Origin: Streptomyces violascens
Lineage (GTDB): Bacteria; Actinomycetota; Actinomycetes; Streptomycetales; Streptomycetaceae
NCBI RefSeq assembly: GCF_014649955.1
Contig: NZ_BMUA01000001.1
Span: forward strand, 496,001-560,000
DNA length: 64,000 nucleotides
Direction of reading: 5' to 3'
The translations under genes and the position numbers were made by a program. This document shows positions 18,231-26,958 of this stretch, piece after piece (within the stretch, counting starts at the first letter, position 1; each line of letters begins with the position of its first letter). Under the pieces are notes generated by a model. That model ran no database searches. It saw only the letters and a program-made list of their open reading frames with translations, and had not been told where the DNA came from.

Positions 18231-18547
18231 GCTCGAATGCTAGGCCAGTCCCACAAAGGAGCAGCAGTGCACAGGGCTGTGACCTTGCACTCTCCCGATC
18301 ACCCTTGATCCCTGGACTGTTTCCCCGCTAGGGGAGTACGCAGGTGTCGGCCGGTGCCGGGTGGCGCGGTGGCGTCCGTGGTGGGAGCCGGCCCGCGCTG
18401 TGCCGCGCCGGAATGCCGCGGGAGGCGTTCCCCCGAGGCTGGGCCATACCGGGGAACCTGATGGCGACCGCGCGTGGGGTGGGCGGGAGCGGGCACTGTC
18501 CGGGCAGCGCCACATCCGTGCGCCCCTCACACTGGAGACATCACATC
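18231..18547 (+). other. Structured intergenic/leader region before the secreted-peptide gene
   Basis: About 317 bp without a gene separate mutA and the peptide gene, which are divergent. Several small hairpins can be drawn, such as TCCCC-GCTA-GGGGA near 18327-18340 and TTCCCC paired with GGGGAA near 18430-18457. TTGATC followed after 18 bases by TAGGGG is a possible weak promoter near 18304-18333, which would leave a leader of about 200 nt. I tested it by eye against cobalamin and c-di-AMP riboswitch landmarks and could not make a convincing match. Confidence 0.35.
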
Positions 18548-18724
18548 GTGCGATCCATCAGACGAACCGTCACCGTCGCTGTTCTGACAGCCGTAGTACT
18601 GTGCACCACCTCGCTGACGTCGGCCTTCGCCGAGGACGCGGGCCCCGCCGGCGGACTCGGCCCCCTGGCCACCGGTGCCGACTTCCTGACGAAGACCCTC
18701 GTGTCGGTCGCCGGCCTACGTTAG
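18548..18724 (+). CDS. Small secreted peptide precursor, 58 aa
   Basis: A GTG start at 18548 with GGAG ten bases upstream opens a 58-residue frame. The N-terminus MRSIRRTVTVAVLTAVV followed by LCTTSLTSAFA is a clear Sec signal peptide, with a basic start, a hydrophobic core and an AFA cleavage motif. Cleavage would release a 30-residue peptide beginning EDAGPAGGLG and ending FLTKTLVSVAGLR, with no cysteine. It is too short for the chaplin or rodlin families, and I do not recognise it. A very strong hairpin lies about 95 bp downstream. Possible roles include signalling or surface activity, but nothing in the sequence decides. Confidence 0.65.
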   Translation: MRSIRRTVTVAVLTAVVLCTTSLTSAFAEDAGPAGGLGPLATGADFLTKTLVSVAGLR

Positions 18725-18819
18725 CCACGAGCGCCTCCTCACGGCCTCGCAGCATGAAGTCCGGTCGCGTGCCGGGGCGTTGACCCCCAGCAGTGCGACT
18801 TCATGCGTGATGTACCCAC

Positions 18820-18865
18820 CGCCCGGGCCCGGGCGCCGCTTCGTTGCGGTGCCCGGGCCCGGGCG
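18820..18865. terminator. 20-bp-stem hairpin with duplicated CCCGGGCCCGGG
   Basis: The arms at 18820-18839 and 18846-18865 pair over 20 positions (19 Watson-Crick and one G-U) around a TTCGTT loop. Each arm is itself nearly palindromic, containing GCCCGGGCCCGGGC. It is strong enough to terminate transcription from either side. It lies between the secreted-peptide gene and the next small gene. Confidence 0.65.
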
Positions 18866-18935
18866 CACGATTGCGGTTGGGTTGCGGTCCGCGTTCACGT
18901 CGTTGCCCGGACGGGGCAGGGGGCGTTGACGGATC

Positions 18936-19145
18936 GTGGACCACCTGTCTGAGTCGAAGCCCGTCCATGCCGGGCTGCCGGACGTGTACTGGCTGAAGAG
19001 TTCGCGGCGCGAGCAGGGGAACCACTGCCCGAACGGGCCCGAGCGGCCGACGGACCTCCGGCTGGAGATACTGCACTCCGTCATGACCGGGTTCGCCGCC
19101 GGCACGGTCGTGGTCGCGACGGTGGTGTCGGTCTGCGGCAAATGA
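18936..19145 (+). CDS. Small hypothetical protein, 69 aa, with weak DUF397-like N-terminal segment
   Basis: A GTG start with a GGGGG-rich site upstream opens a 69-residue frame. About 95 per cent of its third codon positions are G or C by hand count, so it looks translated. VYWLKSSRREQGNHC resembles the WxKSS...GNC pattern of DUF397 proteins, which usually accompany XRE regulators in Streptomyces. The rest of that domain is missing. The C-terminus (GFAAGTVVVATVVSVCG) is instead a single hydrophobic helix. No XRE gene is adjacent. It could be a genuine small membrane protein or a fusion of gene remnants. Confidence 0.4.
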   Translation: MDHLSESKPVHAGLPDVYWLKSSRREQGNHCPNGPERPTDLRLEILHSVMTGFAAGTVVVATVVSVCGK

Positions 19146-19426
19146 GCCCGGCTGCCGACCCGCACTTGCCCGATGCACGGGGCGTCGCGCCCTACTCCGT
19201 TCATTCATACGGGGGTTGGAGCAACCGAGCCGACATCGATCAGCCCCCGATCTCCCACGACACCCCCTGCGCCTCCTGGGGGTCACCGTCCGTGTTTACG
19301 ATCAAGGTGCTTCCGCGAGGCGTGCGAAGTGGCTTCACGGAGCAGGTTGATGCACTGGAAAACCCCGAAATGCCCTGATATGAATCGGTCGGTTCGGGGC
19401 CCCCACACAGAGCAAGGAGCACGGGC

Positions 19427-20593
19427 ATGGACAAGCGGTATGAGCCGGGGCGGCGGACGGTACTGGGAGCTGCGGCCCTGGGAGCCGGGGCCGCGGTACT
19501 GGCCGGAGCGGGACAGGCGAACGCGGCCGCCACGGGGCCGGCGGAGCGGTCGACGCCCGCCGAGCCGCCCGTGAAGCTGCCCGTGCCGTTCGTCATCGCC
19601 CACCGTGGCGCCAGCGGCTACCGCCCGGAGCACACCTTCGGCTCCTACCAACTCGCCCTCGACATGGGAGCGGACGTCATCGAGGCCGGTGACCTCGTCC
19701 CCACCAAGGACGGGCACCTGGTCTGCCGGCACGAGCCCGACATCTCCGCCACCACCGACGTCGCGGACCACCACGAGTTCGCCGGCCGCAAGACCACCAA
19801 GACCGTGGACGGCACGAAGATCACCGGCTGGTTCACCGAGGACTTCACGCTCGCCGAGCTGAAGACCCTGCGCGCCAAGGAGCGCATCCCCGCGGTCCGC
19901 CAGCACAACACCCTGTACAACGGGCGCTGGGAGGTGCCCACCTTCGAAGAGGTCCTCCAGTGGGCCGAGCGCGAGGGGCGCCGCCGCGGCCGCCCCGTCT
20001 GGATCTACCCCGAGACCAAGCACCCCACCTACTTCCGCAAGCTGGGCCTGGGCGTCGAGGAGCCGCTCGCCAAGCTGCTGCGCCGCTACGGCCGGCACAC
20101 CGCGCACGCTCCGATCATCCTGCAGTCCTTCGAGCCCAGCAGCCTCAGGCGGCTCAGCGAACTGGGGGTGCAGTGCGCCAAGACCGTCCTGCTCGACGAG
20201 CCGTCCGTCAGGCCCGCGGACTTCGTCGAGTCCGGCGACCCGCGCACCACCGCCGACCTCCTCACGCCCGAGGGTCTCCGGTGGATCGCCGGCTTCGCCC
20301 AGGGCATCGGCCCCTGGCTGCCGCAGATCATCGCGCAGGACGACCAGGGCAAACTCGGCAAGCCCACCACGCTCGTCCGCGACGCGCACGCCGCGGGACT
20401 GTTCCTCACCCCGTACACCGTGCGGAACGAGAACAGCTTCCTGCCGCTCGACTTCCGGGTCGGCAACAACCCCGGCGACTACGGCAACTCACTGGCGTAC
20501 TTCAAGGCACTCTTCGCGACCGGCATCGACGGCCTGTTCTCGGACGACCCGGACACCGCGCTTCTGGCCGCCGAGGAATTCCGCCGCCACTGA
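19427..20593 (+). CDS. glpQ: Tat-exported glycerophosphodiester phosphodiesterase
   Basis: This 388-residue enzyme hydrolyses glycerophosphodiesters to glycerol-3-phosphate and an alcohol outside the cell. The N-terminus GRRTVLGAAALGAGAAVLAG is a twin-arginine signal with R9 and R10 and an alanine-rich core. AHRGASGYRPEHT carries the catalytic histidines and arginine, DVIEAGDLVPTKDG the metal-binding Glu and Asp, and IYPETKHP the later glutamate. The sequence matches the GlpQ1 type. AAGGAG precedes the ATG at a suitable distance. These enzymes are often PhoP-controlled in Streptomyces, but I found no clear PHO box upstream. Confidence 0.95.
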   Translation: MDKRYEPGRRTVLGAAALGAGAAVLAGAGQANAAATGPAERSTPAEPPVKLPVPFVIAHRGASGYRPEHTFGSYQLALDMGADVIEAGDLVPTKDGHLVCRHEPDISATTDVADHHEFAGRKTTKTVDGTKITGWFTEDFTLAELKTLRAKERIPAVRQHNTLYNGRWEVPTFEEVLQWAEREGRRRGRPVWIYPETKHPTYFRKLGLGVEEPLAKLLRRYGRHTAHAPIILQSFEPSSLRRLSELGVQCAKTVLLDEPSVRPADFVESGDPRTTADLLTPEGLRWIAGFAQGIGPWLPQIIAQDDQGKLGKPTTLVRDAHAAGLFLTPYTVRNENSFLPLDFRVGNNPGDYGNSLAYFKALFATGIDGLFSDDPDTALLAAEEFRRH

Positions 20594-20737
20594 CCGTCCC
20601 CCGCGCCCCGGCCCGGCACCGGGCTCCCTCCCACTCCGCGTACTCACGCGAGTGGGAATGTCTCAGGGGGCTCGGCGCCGGCCCGTTCCGCTTGCCCGGC
20701 CACCGGGCCTCGACGCGGTGTACGCCAGTGCCGGTCC

Positions 20738-21091
20738 TCAGGAATGGCTGAGTACGTTGACGACCCGGCCGTTCGGGTCCCGGACGAAGAAGCGGCGCAC
20801 GCCCCACTCCTCGTCCGTGAGAGGGTGGACGATCTCGGCGCCGCGCTCCACCATCGCCCGGTACACCGCGTCGACGTCCTCGACCTCGATGCTCACGTCC
20901 GGCGTGACCGGGGCCGTCTGGTCCTTGGTCATCAGACTCAGCTGCACGGCGGGATCGTCCGTGGAGGCAAGCGTGACGATCCAGCCGTGGTTCATCACTT
21001 CCTCGAACCCGAGCACACCGTAGAAGTCGGAACTCTCGGCAAGGGCCTGGCCCTCGGACCGGAAGTTGGGAACGATCCGGCGAACGTACAT
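20738..21091 (-). CDS. VOC-family (glyoxalase/bleomycin-resistance fold) protein
   Basis: This 117-residue single-domain protein is built on the beta-alpha-beta-beta-beta fold. RIVPNFRSEG is the first strand, SSDFYGVLGFEE the helix and turn, VSIEVEDVDAVYRAMVERG the second module's start, and VRRFFVRDPNGRVVNVLSH the metal-site strand. The family includes dioxygenases, isomerases and drug-binding proteins, and the motifs here do not choose between them. The ATG at 21091 has no obvious ribosome binding site. It converges on glpQ with about 145 bp between, including an interrupted CACT-CGCGT/ACGCG-AGTG hairpin near 20634-20656. Confidence 0.88.
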   Translation of the reverse strand: MYVRRIVPNFRSEGQALAESSDFYGVLGFEEVMNHGWIVTLASTDDPAVQLSLMTKDQTAPVTPDVSIEVEDVDAVYRAMVERGAEIVHPLTDEEWGVRRFFVRDPNGRVVNVLSHS

Positions 21092-21198
21092 GAGCCACTC
21101 CGTGGGACGCAGGAACGTACGGAACCCCCACGCTACCCAAACCTCGGTGGCTCCCTCACCTTCCCCACGGCCGAGTAGCCGACGCCGCGGACAGCAAC

Positions 21199-21879
21199 TC
21201 AGGCCATCCGAACGCCATTTGATGCTGCGCCAGAAGAACTGCCTTCCCCGGCCAGGCCCGTCAGATGGAGCGCTCGCAGCATGGCCGGGAGATCCCAGTG
21301 GTCGTATGCGGAAGCGGTGACCAAGGACTCCAGCGCTTCCGGGGTCAGCTCATACCGTTCGGCTCGGTTCAAGACGGTGCCCGGCTCGTCTCCCTCGCCC
21401 TCGCCGAGGTCGAGGGCTTGCACGACGTCGTTCCGGTCGGCGAACCGGCTCATCCCGCAGTCCAGGCCGTCGTCGTCGAGGTCGTCCGGGTACGGGGCAC
21501 GCGACCAGGCGCCGTTCTCGTACCAGTAGACACAGCCGAGTTCATATCCTTCGAGCAGGTCGCGGAGCTTGTCGTGGGGGAGCCAGTCGGGTGCGCCGGC
21601 GAGCATGTCGATGGCGGGCTTGTGCCACTTGACGGCGCTCGACTCGTCTTCGCCATAGAGCACGAACCGGCCCTCGCCCATCCTGGCCAGCGTCCACCAC
21701 GTACACCCGCAGTCGTCGAGGTGGAGACCGCCGGTGTCGATCCAGCAGCCCGTGCGGTGCACCGACGGCGTCTCCTCGCCCTCGGTCGTCGCCTCCAGTA
21801 CCGCGAGCAGGCCCCATCGTGCCCAGAGGGTCTCGGGCCGCGGCAGGTCGCCGGGCATGCCCGGACGCCGAATCGTCAT
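21199..21879 (-). CDS. Hypothetical acidic protein, 226 aa
   Basis: The frame encodes 226 residues from the ATG at 21879, which follows a GGGGG-rich site. It is acidic and rich in Trp and Cys in its middle part (CWIDTGGLHLDDCGCTWWTL, GCVYWYENGAWSRAPYPDD). No signal peptide, membrane helix or known catalytic motif is visible. The pattern resembles Streptomyces SMI1/KNR4-like or immunity-type hypothetical proteins only in general composition, so I assign no function. It is divergent from the nitrate-type transporter gene at 22056. Confidence 0.7.
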   Translation of the reverse strand: MTIRRPGMPGDLPRPETLWARWGLLAVLEATTEGEETPSVHRTGCWIDTGGLHLDDCGCTWWTLARMGEGRFVLYGEDESSAVKWHKPAIDMLAGAPDWLPHDKLRDLLEGYELGCVYWYENGAWSRAPYPDDLDDDGLDCGMSRFADRNDVVQALDLGEGEGDEPGTVLNRAERYELTPEALESLVTASAYDHWDLPAMLRALHLTGLAGEGSSSGAASNGVRMA

Positions 21880-22055
21880 GTCGTACCCCCGTGGGAAGGT
21901 GTCGTCGCCAAGTGCGCGATCGAGCCTAGCGGGCTTGCGGGCCAGGTCAGGCAGGGCGTCAGCCGATCTGAACCGGTGGCTCGGCCGTGCACGGAGGCAA
22001 CCCGTTCGGCGCAACCCGGCGCGCTCCCGATTCCCCGGGCACCTTGACTGAGGGC

Positions 22056-23273
22056 GTGGACACTGTTGCGAAGCCCTCTGTCGCCGCGCACAGCGAAATG
22101 AAGCCGCCTGCCGCCGCGTACCGCAATCTGGCGATGGCGACGGTCGGGTTCACCCTGACGTTCTGGGCGTGGGATCTGATCGCGCCCCTGGCCGGTGATT
22201 ACAAGGACCGGCTGCACCTCAGTTCGCTGCAGCAGTCGCTGCTCGTGGCCGTCCCGGTGCTCGTCGGTTCGCTCGGCCGGGTTCCGGTGGGTGCGCTGAC
22301 CGACCGCTACGGCGCGAAGCTGATGTTCCCGTTGATGTCCGCGCTGACCATCGTGCCGGTCCTCCTGCTGATCCCGGCGCGCGACAGCTACGGCCTGATG
22401 CTCGTGGTCGGCTTTCTCCTCGGCCTGGGCGGCACGACCTTCGCGATCGGCATTCCCCTGGTCAACTCCTGGTTCCCGCCCAGCAAACGGGGCTTCGCAC
22501 TCGGCGTGTTCGGCATGGGCATGGGCGGCGTGGCCCTGTCCGGGTACCTCACGCCCCGGATCGCCAAGCACGGCTATCACGTTCCCTTCCTGGTCGTCGC
22601 GATCGCCCTCGCCGCGTACGCCGTGCTTGCGGCGCTGCTGATCACGGACCGGCCGGACCGGCCCGTGCCCACGGCCTCACTCGTCTCGCGGCTCGGGCAG
22701 GCGGGTCGGCTGCGCGTGACGTGGGAGCTGTCCGCGCTGTACGCGATCGGGTTCGGCGGGATCGTCGCGTTCGGCGTGTACCTGCCCACGTATCTCAAGA
22801 CCTGGTACGCACTGTCGCCCACGGACGCGGGCTCCAAGGCGGCAGGGTTCGCCCTGGCCACGGTCGTCTTCCGGCCCATCGGCGGCTGGCTGTCGGACCG
22901 CATCCACCCCGCGCTGGTCACGGCCGCCGCGCTCGGCTTCGTGGCGCTGCTGGCGATCGTGCAGGCCTTCGACCCCACGCTGTACCCCGGCGGCACCATC
23001 GCCCTGCTGTGCATGGGCGCCGGGCTGGGTACGGCCAGCGGCAGCGTCTTCGCCCTGGTCTCCCAGGTGACACCACAGCCCCAAGTGGGCAGCGTGACCG
23101 GCATTGTCGGAGCGATGGGAGGCCTCGGCGGCTTCGTCCCGCCCCTGGTCATGGGCGCGATCTACAGCGCGAAGGACTCGTACTCGATCGGCTTCATGCT
23201 CCTGTCCGACCTGGCCCTGGCCGGCTGCGTGTACGCGTACGCCCGCATGAGGACGAGCCGGCCTGTCGATTGA
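22056..23273 (+). CDS. MFS transporter of the nitrate/nitrite porter (NarK) family
   Basis: About 405 residues form 12 membrane helices. FLLGLGGTTFAIGIPLVNSW resembles the nitrate-signature region of helix 5, followed by FPPSKRGFALGVFGMGMGG. FGVYLPTYLKTWY and the second glycine-rich region (GTASGSVFALVSQVTP) complete the NNP pattern. The likely role is nitrate uptake or nitrite exchange at the cytoplasmic membrane. The start is uncertain: GTG at 22056 is used, with ATG at 22098 an alternative and neither well placed for a ribosome binding site. No nitrate reductase gene lies nearby. Confidence 0.85.
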   Translation: MDTVAKPSVAAHSEMKPPAAAYRNLAMATVGFTLTFWAWDLIAPLAGDYKDRLHLSSLQQSLLVAVPVLVGSLGRVPVGALTDRYGAKLMFPLMSALTIVPVLLLIPARDSYGLMLVVGFLLGLGGTTFAIGIPLVNSWFPPSKRGFALGVFGMGMGGVALSGYLTPRIAKHGYHVPFLVVAIALAAYAVLAALLITDRPDRPVPTASLVSRLGQAGRLRVTWELSALYAIGFGGIVAFGVYLPTYLKTWYALSPTDAGSKAAGFALATVVFRPIGGWLSDRIHPALVTAAALGFVALLAIVQAFDPTLYPGGTIALLCMGAGLGTASGSVFALVSQVTPQPQVGSVTGIVGAMGGLGGFVPPLVMGAIYSAKDSYSIGFMLLSDLALAGCVYAYARMRTSRPVD

Positions 23274-23334
23274 GGGCGCCCCTCCCTGCGGGCCGGCCCA
23301 GCTTCGGTTCGGCCCCCGCCACCCATCGCATCCC

Positions 23335-24912
23335 TCAGCCGTCAGTCGTACGACGCCGGGATCGCACCACCGCCACGGCCGTCAGCGCGGCCACGCCGGT
23401 CAGGCAGAGCCAGGCGAAGGTGTCTCCGATCCGGTCGAGGATCGTGGTGACGCCGCGCGTGGGCACGTAGGCCACCATCGTCTGCTGAGCCGTCGTGAAG
23501 TAGTCGGTGGTGGCGAGGACATGGCCCTTGTTGTCGTAGGCGGTCGAAACCCCCTGCGCGTCCTGCCGCACCAGCGCGTAGCCACCCTCGATGGCCCGCA
23601 GGCTCGCCTTCGCGGTGTGCGGTCCGCCGTACTCCCTCCAGTCGGCCGAGGGGACCAGCATGATGTCGGCCCGCGTACGCATCATCGCGGGGAAGTCGGC
23701 GTCGTAGCAGATGACGTTGGCGATGCGGCCGTACGGAGTGTCGGCGACGGGCACGCGGCCGTCGCCCGGCGTGTACTTCTCCGAGCCGGGGATGGGGTGC
23801 GCCTTCTGGTAGGTCCACAGCACCGTGCCGTGGGGGTCGATGAGCAGCGCCTCGTCGCGTCCGAAGGCGGGAGCGGTCGTGCTGTAGACGCGGACGCCGA
23901 TCTCCAGGTAGATCCCGGACCGGCGGGCCTGCTCCTGTGCGGCCGCTATGGCGGCGGGCGCGTGGGACTCCTGGGTCCGCACGGCCTCCTCCGGCCAGAT
24001 CACGATCTTCGCTCCGGCGGCGGCTTCGCGCCGGGTGGCTTCGAGCAGGTCGTTCTCGACGGCGGTCATCGCGGGCTCCACCTCCGAGGCGGGCGCGGCG
24101 GCGATGTCGGCCGGCCCGCCGTCGATCCGCGCGAGCGCGGTGCGGAGGGCTTCGGTGACGGTCCGGCTGGGGCTCACCCCGGCGATCCGCACGGTCGGAC
24201 CCGCCGACGGAGCGAAGGCGAGCCGGGCTCCGCCGGCGAGCACAACAGTCAGCAGCACCGTCGAGTACACCACGGCGCCGCGCCACGCGGGCCGCTCCCA
24301 GATCCGGTTGGCGGTACTCGCGAAGTAGCCGATCAGGAACCCGATCCCCCACGGCCCGGTGACCGAGACGACCTGCAGAAGCGGGAGGTCGCCGTACTGC
24401 GTGACGGCCAGGCAGCCGTACGCCGTGCCGAGCGGGGTCACCAGGGTGATCAGGAACTCGGTGGCGGCGAACGCCGCGGGGAAGGCGAGGGCCGCCACCG
24501 CCGGGCGCAGCCGGCCGGCCAGCAGTCTGTCGGCCAGGAACGGCAGCGTCTGCAGCGCGGCGAGTGCGATCGCGCCCACGACGGCGACGGGGTTGAGGCC
24601 GAGCTGCGACTCCTGGATCCAGAAGACGGCGGCAGCGATGTGTGCCAGCCAGATCCACAGCGTTGCGGACCACACTCGGCTCAGGCGGGCGAAGCGGAGC
24701 AGGAGCACGGGGAAGATCCATGCCGCGGCCGCGATGTCCCACCGCCCGCCCACCGCGAACAGCATCGTGCCCGTGCCGAGCACCAGCAGCCCGTATCGGA
24801 GGAGTGTGGCCGAACCCCCTTGTTTTCCAGAGGAGTTGGTCATGGGCGTTGCGTTGTGCGGAGGCTGCGCCGTCGGGGCGGCGAGGGGATCGGCCGGGGG
24901 GAGGTTCGTCAT
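23335..24912 (-). CDS. Lnt-like membrane carbon-nitrogen hydrolase
   Basis: About 525 residues carry six or seven membrane helices, then an extracytoplasmic nitrilase-fold domain, then a last helix (FAWLCLTGVAALTAVAVV). The catalytic triad of the nitrilase family is present: Glu in IVIWPEEAV, Lys in TYQKAHPIPGSEKYTPG and Cys in VICYDADFP. This is the architecture of apolipoprotein N-acyltransferase, but the N-terminal part is short and degenerate, so another acyl or amide substrate is possible. The ATG at 24912 has no ribosome binding site and sits just after TAGCGT, suggesting a leaderless transcript. It is divergent from the two-component genes. Confidence 0.85.
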   Translation of the reverse strand: MTNLPPADPLAAPTAQPPHNATPMTNSSGKQGGSATLLRYGLLVLGTGTMLFAVGGRWDIAAAAWIFPVLLLRFARLSRVWSATLWIWLAHIAAAVFWIQESQLGLNPVAVVGAIALAALQTLPFLADRLLAGRLRPAVAALAFPAAFAATEFLITLVTPLGTAYGCLAVTQYGDLPLLQVVSVTGPWGIGFLIGYFASTANRIWERPAWRGAVVYSTVLLTVVLAGGARLAFAPSAGPTVRIAGVSPSRTVTEALRTALARIDGGPADIAAAPASEVEPAMTAVENDLLEATRREAAAGAKIVIWPEEAVRTQESHAPAAIAAAQEQARRSGIYLEIGVRVYSTTAPAFGRDEALLIDPHGTVLWTYQKAHPIPGSEKYTPGDGRVPVADTPYGRIANVICYDADFPAMMRTRADIMLVPSADWREYGGPHTAKASLRAIEGGYALVRQDAQGVSTAYDNKGHVLATTDYFTTAQQTMVAYVPTRGVTTILDRIGDTFAWLCLTGVAALTAVAVVRSRRRTTDG

Positions 24913-25048
24913 GGCGAAAACGCTAGGCGGGCCTCTCCCCCTGGCACGTCCGTCTCCACGGCGATCTCCCGCGCACCCACGCAACTATCGATGCGCGACC
25001 GGGGGACGATCCGCCGGGCAACACGTTCGTCTAGCCTGACGGACCGAG

Positions 25049-26272
25049 ATGGTCATCACCGTGAAAGCCGCGCCACGAGCCGCGCGGCGATGGATAGCCG
25101 ACCGGCCACGTCTGACGGACGTCGCGCTGGGCGGCGGTCTGACGTTGTTCGACGTGGCCACCGTGCTGGACCGCACACCGGCGCCGGCCGGCTGGGGGGT
25201 GGCTCTGTGGGGAGCGCAGACCGTTCCGCTGCTGTGGAGGCGGACGCGTCCGCTTGCCGTCCTGGCGGCGATGACCTGCCTGTACGTGGCGTTTCAGGTG
25301 CTCAGTCCGGTTCAGGGCCGCATACCCGGCCCGTTCCTGCTCATGATCGGCGTGTATGCCGCGGCCCGCTACGCTCCGGTCCCGGCAAGCCTGCCGGGAA
25401 CGCTGCTGTGCCTGGCGTCCACCACCGCGGCCGATGCGCTCACCGGGCACTGGGAAGTCCCTCGCCCGGGATCACTGGAGCCGATCAGCACGACGACCTT
25501 CGTGTTCTTCTTCGGCCTCGCCTGGCTTCTGGGCTGCAGCAGGCGCAGGATCGGCGCCGACGCGGAACGCCTGCGTGAGCTCAATGGGCGCCTCAGGGCC
25601 GAGCAGGAACTCAACGCCCGGCAGGCGGTGGTCACCGAGCGCGCCCGCATCGCCCGGGACCTGCACGATGTGGTGGCCCACCACGTCAGTGCCATCGCCG
25701 TCCAGGCACGCGCCGCCGAGGACGTCATGACACCCGGCTCCGTCCCCGCCGAGGCGGTGCACTGCGCCGGTCTCATCGCGCGGACCGCCGATACCGCGCT
25801 CATCGAGATGCGGCGCGTCCTGGGGCTGCTGTCGTTCCGTGAACGGGAGCTCGCTCCCGAACCGTCCCTCGACCATCTCGAACCGCTCATCGACGCGGCG
25901 ACGGCGGCAGGCTGCCGAGTGACATACGTGTCGGACGTCCCGACAGGGGCCGGGCTCCCTGCGGGTCTGCGGATCTCGGCCTACCGGATCGTCCAGGAGG
26001 CGCTGACGAACGTCGTCAAACACGCCGGCCCCGTCGGGGTGCGGGTCACGGTGGGCGGTGACGACTCCCGTCTCACGATCGAGGTCGCGAACGAGCCGGC
26101 GCCACCGGGACACTCACCTGTGCGCGGGACCGGACGCGGGCTCATCGGCATGAGGGAACGTGTCGCGGCCTTCGACGGCGTGCTGGAGGCCGGGCCGCGC
26201 GAGGACGGCGGCTGGCGGCTGTACGCGGTTCTCCTCGCGAAGGCGCCCCAGCCGGCGGAGGCGGGCGCATGA
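25049..26272 (+). CDS. NarL-type sensor histidine kinase
   Basis: This 407-residue kinase has about five membrane helices in its first 165 residues and no large extracellular loop. A short coiled coil, the HisKA_3 dimerisation domain and an HATPase domain follow. The phospho-acceptor is H206 in ARIARDLHDVVAHHVS. The ATPase N box is ALTNVVKHAGP, and GRGLIGMRERV is the G2 box. Its stop overlaps the ATG of the response-regulator gene, so the two form a cognate pair. The stimulus may be a membrane signal, because little of the sensor lies outside the membrane. The divergent Lnt-like gene is a plausible target. Confidence 0.94.
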   Translation: MVITVKAAPRAARRWIADRPRLTDVALGGGLTLFDVATVLDRTPAPAGWGVALWGAQTVPLLWRRTRPLAVLAAMTCLYVAFQVLSPVQGRIPGPFLLMIGVYAAARYAPVPASLPGTLLCLASTTAADALTGHWEVPRPGSLEPISTTTFVFFFGLAWLLGCSRRRIGADAERLRELNGRLRAEQELNARQAVVTERARIARDLHDVVAHHVSAIAVQARAAEDVMTPGSVPAEAVHCAGLIARTADTALIEMRRVLGLLSFRERELAPEPSLDHLEPLIDAATAAGCRVTYVSDVPTGAGLPAGLRISAYRIVQEALTNVVKHAGPVGVRVTVGGDDSRLTIEVANEPAPPGHSPVRGTGRGLIGMRERVAAFDGVLEAGPREDGGWRLYAVLLAKAPQPAEAGA

Positions 26273-26958
26273 CCGTCCGCGTGCTGCTCGTCGACGACCA
26301 GGAGATGGTCCGCACCGGCCTCCGGCTGGTCATCGACCGCCGAGAGGACCTGTCGGTCGTCGGCGAGGCGGCCGACGGGGAGCAGGCCGTCGCCCGCGCC
26401 GTCGAGCTCCGGCCCGATGTCGTATTGATGGACGTCCGCATGCCCGGCACGACCGGCGTGGAGGCCACGCGGCGCATCACCACGTGCTGGCCCGGACCGG
26501 GCCCGGCACCGCGTGTCCTTGTGCTGACCACGTTCGACCTGGACGAGTACGTGCATGCCGCGCTGCGGGCGGGGGCCGTCGGGTTCCTTCTGAAGAACAG
26601 CCCTCCCGACCTGCTCGCCCAGGCCATCCGCTCAACTGCCAACGGGGAGGCGGTACTTGCTCCCAGCGTCACGCGCCGCCTGATCGACACCGTCACCGCC
26701 CTGCCGGCCGCGCTGCTGCCCAACGCCCCGGTCCCCGTCCCCGCGCTGCGCGAGGGCGAGCCGGCGGATCTACTGACCGAGCGCGAGCTCCAAGTTCTCG
26801 TACTGGTCGCCCGGGGCCTGTCCAACGCCCGGATCGCCGCGGCCCTCGACCTCACCGAGGGGAACGTGAAGAGCCGCGTCAACCGCATCCTCACCCGGCT
26901 CGGCCTGGAGAACCGGGTTCAGGCCGCGGTGCTCGCCCACCGGGAAGGCCTCGTCTGA
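26269..26958 (+). CDS. NarL/LuxR-type response regulator
   Basis: This 229-residue regulator has a receiver domain with acidic pocket D9-D10 (VLLVDDQEM), phospho-acceptor D55 (VVLMDVRMPG) and the conserved lysine in FLLKNSPP. A linker and a C-terminal LuxR helix-turn-helix follow (LTERELQVLVLVARGLSNAR and LTEGNVKSRVNRILTRLGLE). It is translationally coupled to the histidine kinase through ATGA. Phosphorylation would promote dimerisation and DNA binding. No operator was identified. Confidence 0.95.
   Translation: MTVRVLLVDDQEMVRTGLRLVIDRREDLSVVGEAADGEQAVARAVELRPDVVLMDVRMPGTTGVEATRRITTCWPGPGPAPRVLVLTTFDLDEYVHAALRAGAVGFLLKNSPPDLLAQAIRSTANGEAVLAPSVTRRLIDTVTALPAALLPNAPVPVPALREGEPADLLTERELQVLVLVARGLSNARIAAALDLTEGNVKSRVNRILTRLGLENRVQAAVLAHREGLV

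Noticed and set aside
18231..18547. Cobalamin riboswitch linked to the B12-dependent mutase genes
   Set aside because: A GGGCACTG sequence resembles the B12 box, but the other conserved landmarks are absent and it lies on the strand of the peptide gene, not of mutA.
19142..19378. 78-residue frame overlapping the end of the 18936-19145 gene by ATGA
   Set aside because: Only about three quarters of third positions are G or C and no domain is seen. The stretch more likely holds the glpQ promoter.
19146..19426. PHO boxes upstream of glpQ
   Set aside because: GTTCATTCATA and GGCTTCACGGA recall the 11-bp direct repeats, but neither pair matches well enough to claim a PhoP site.
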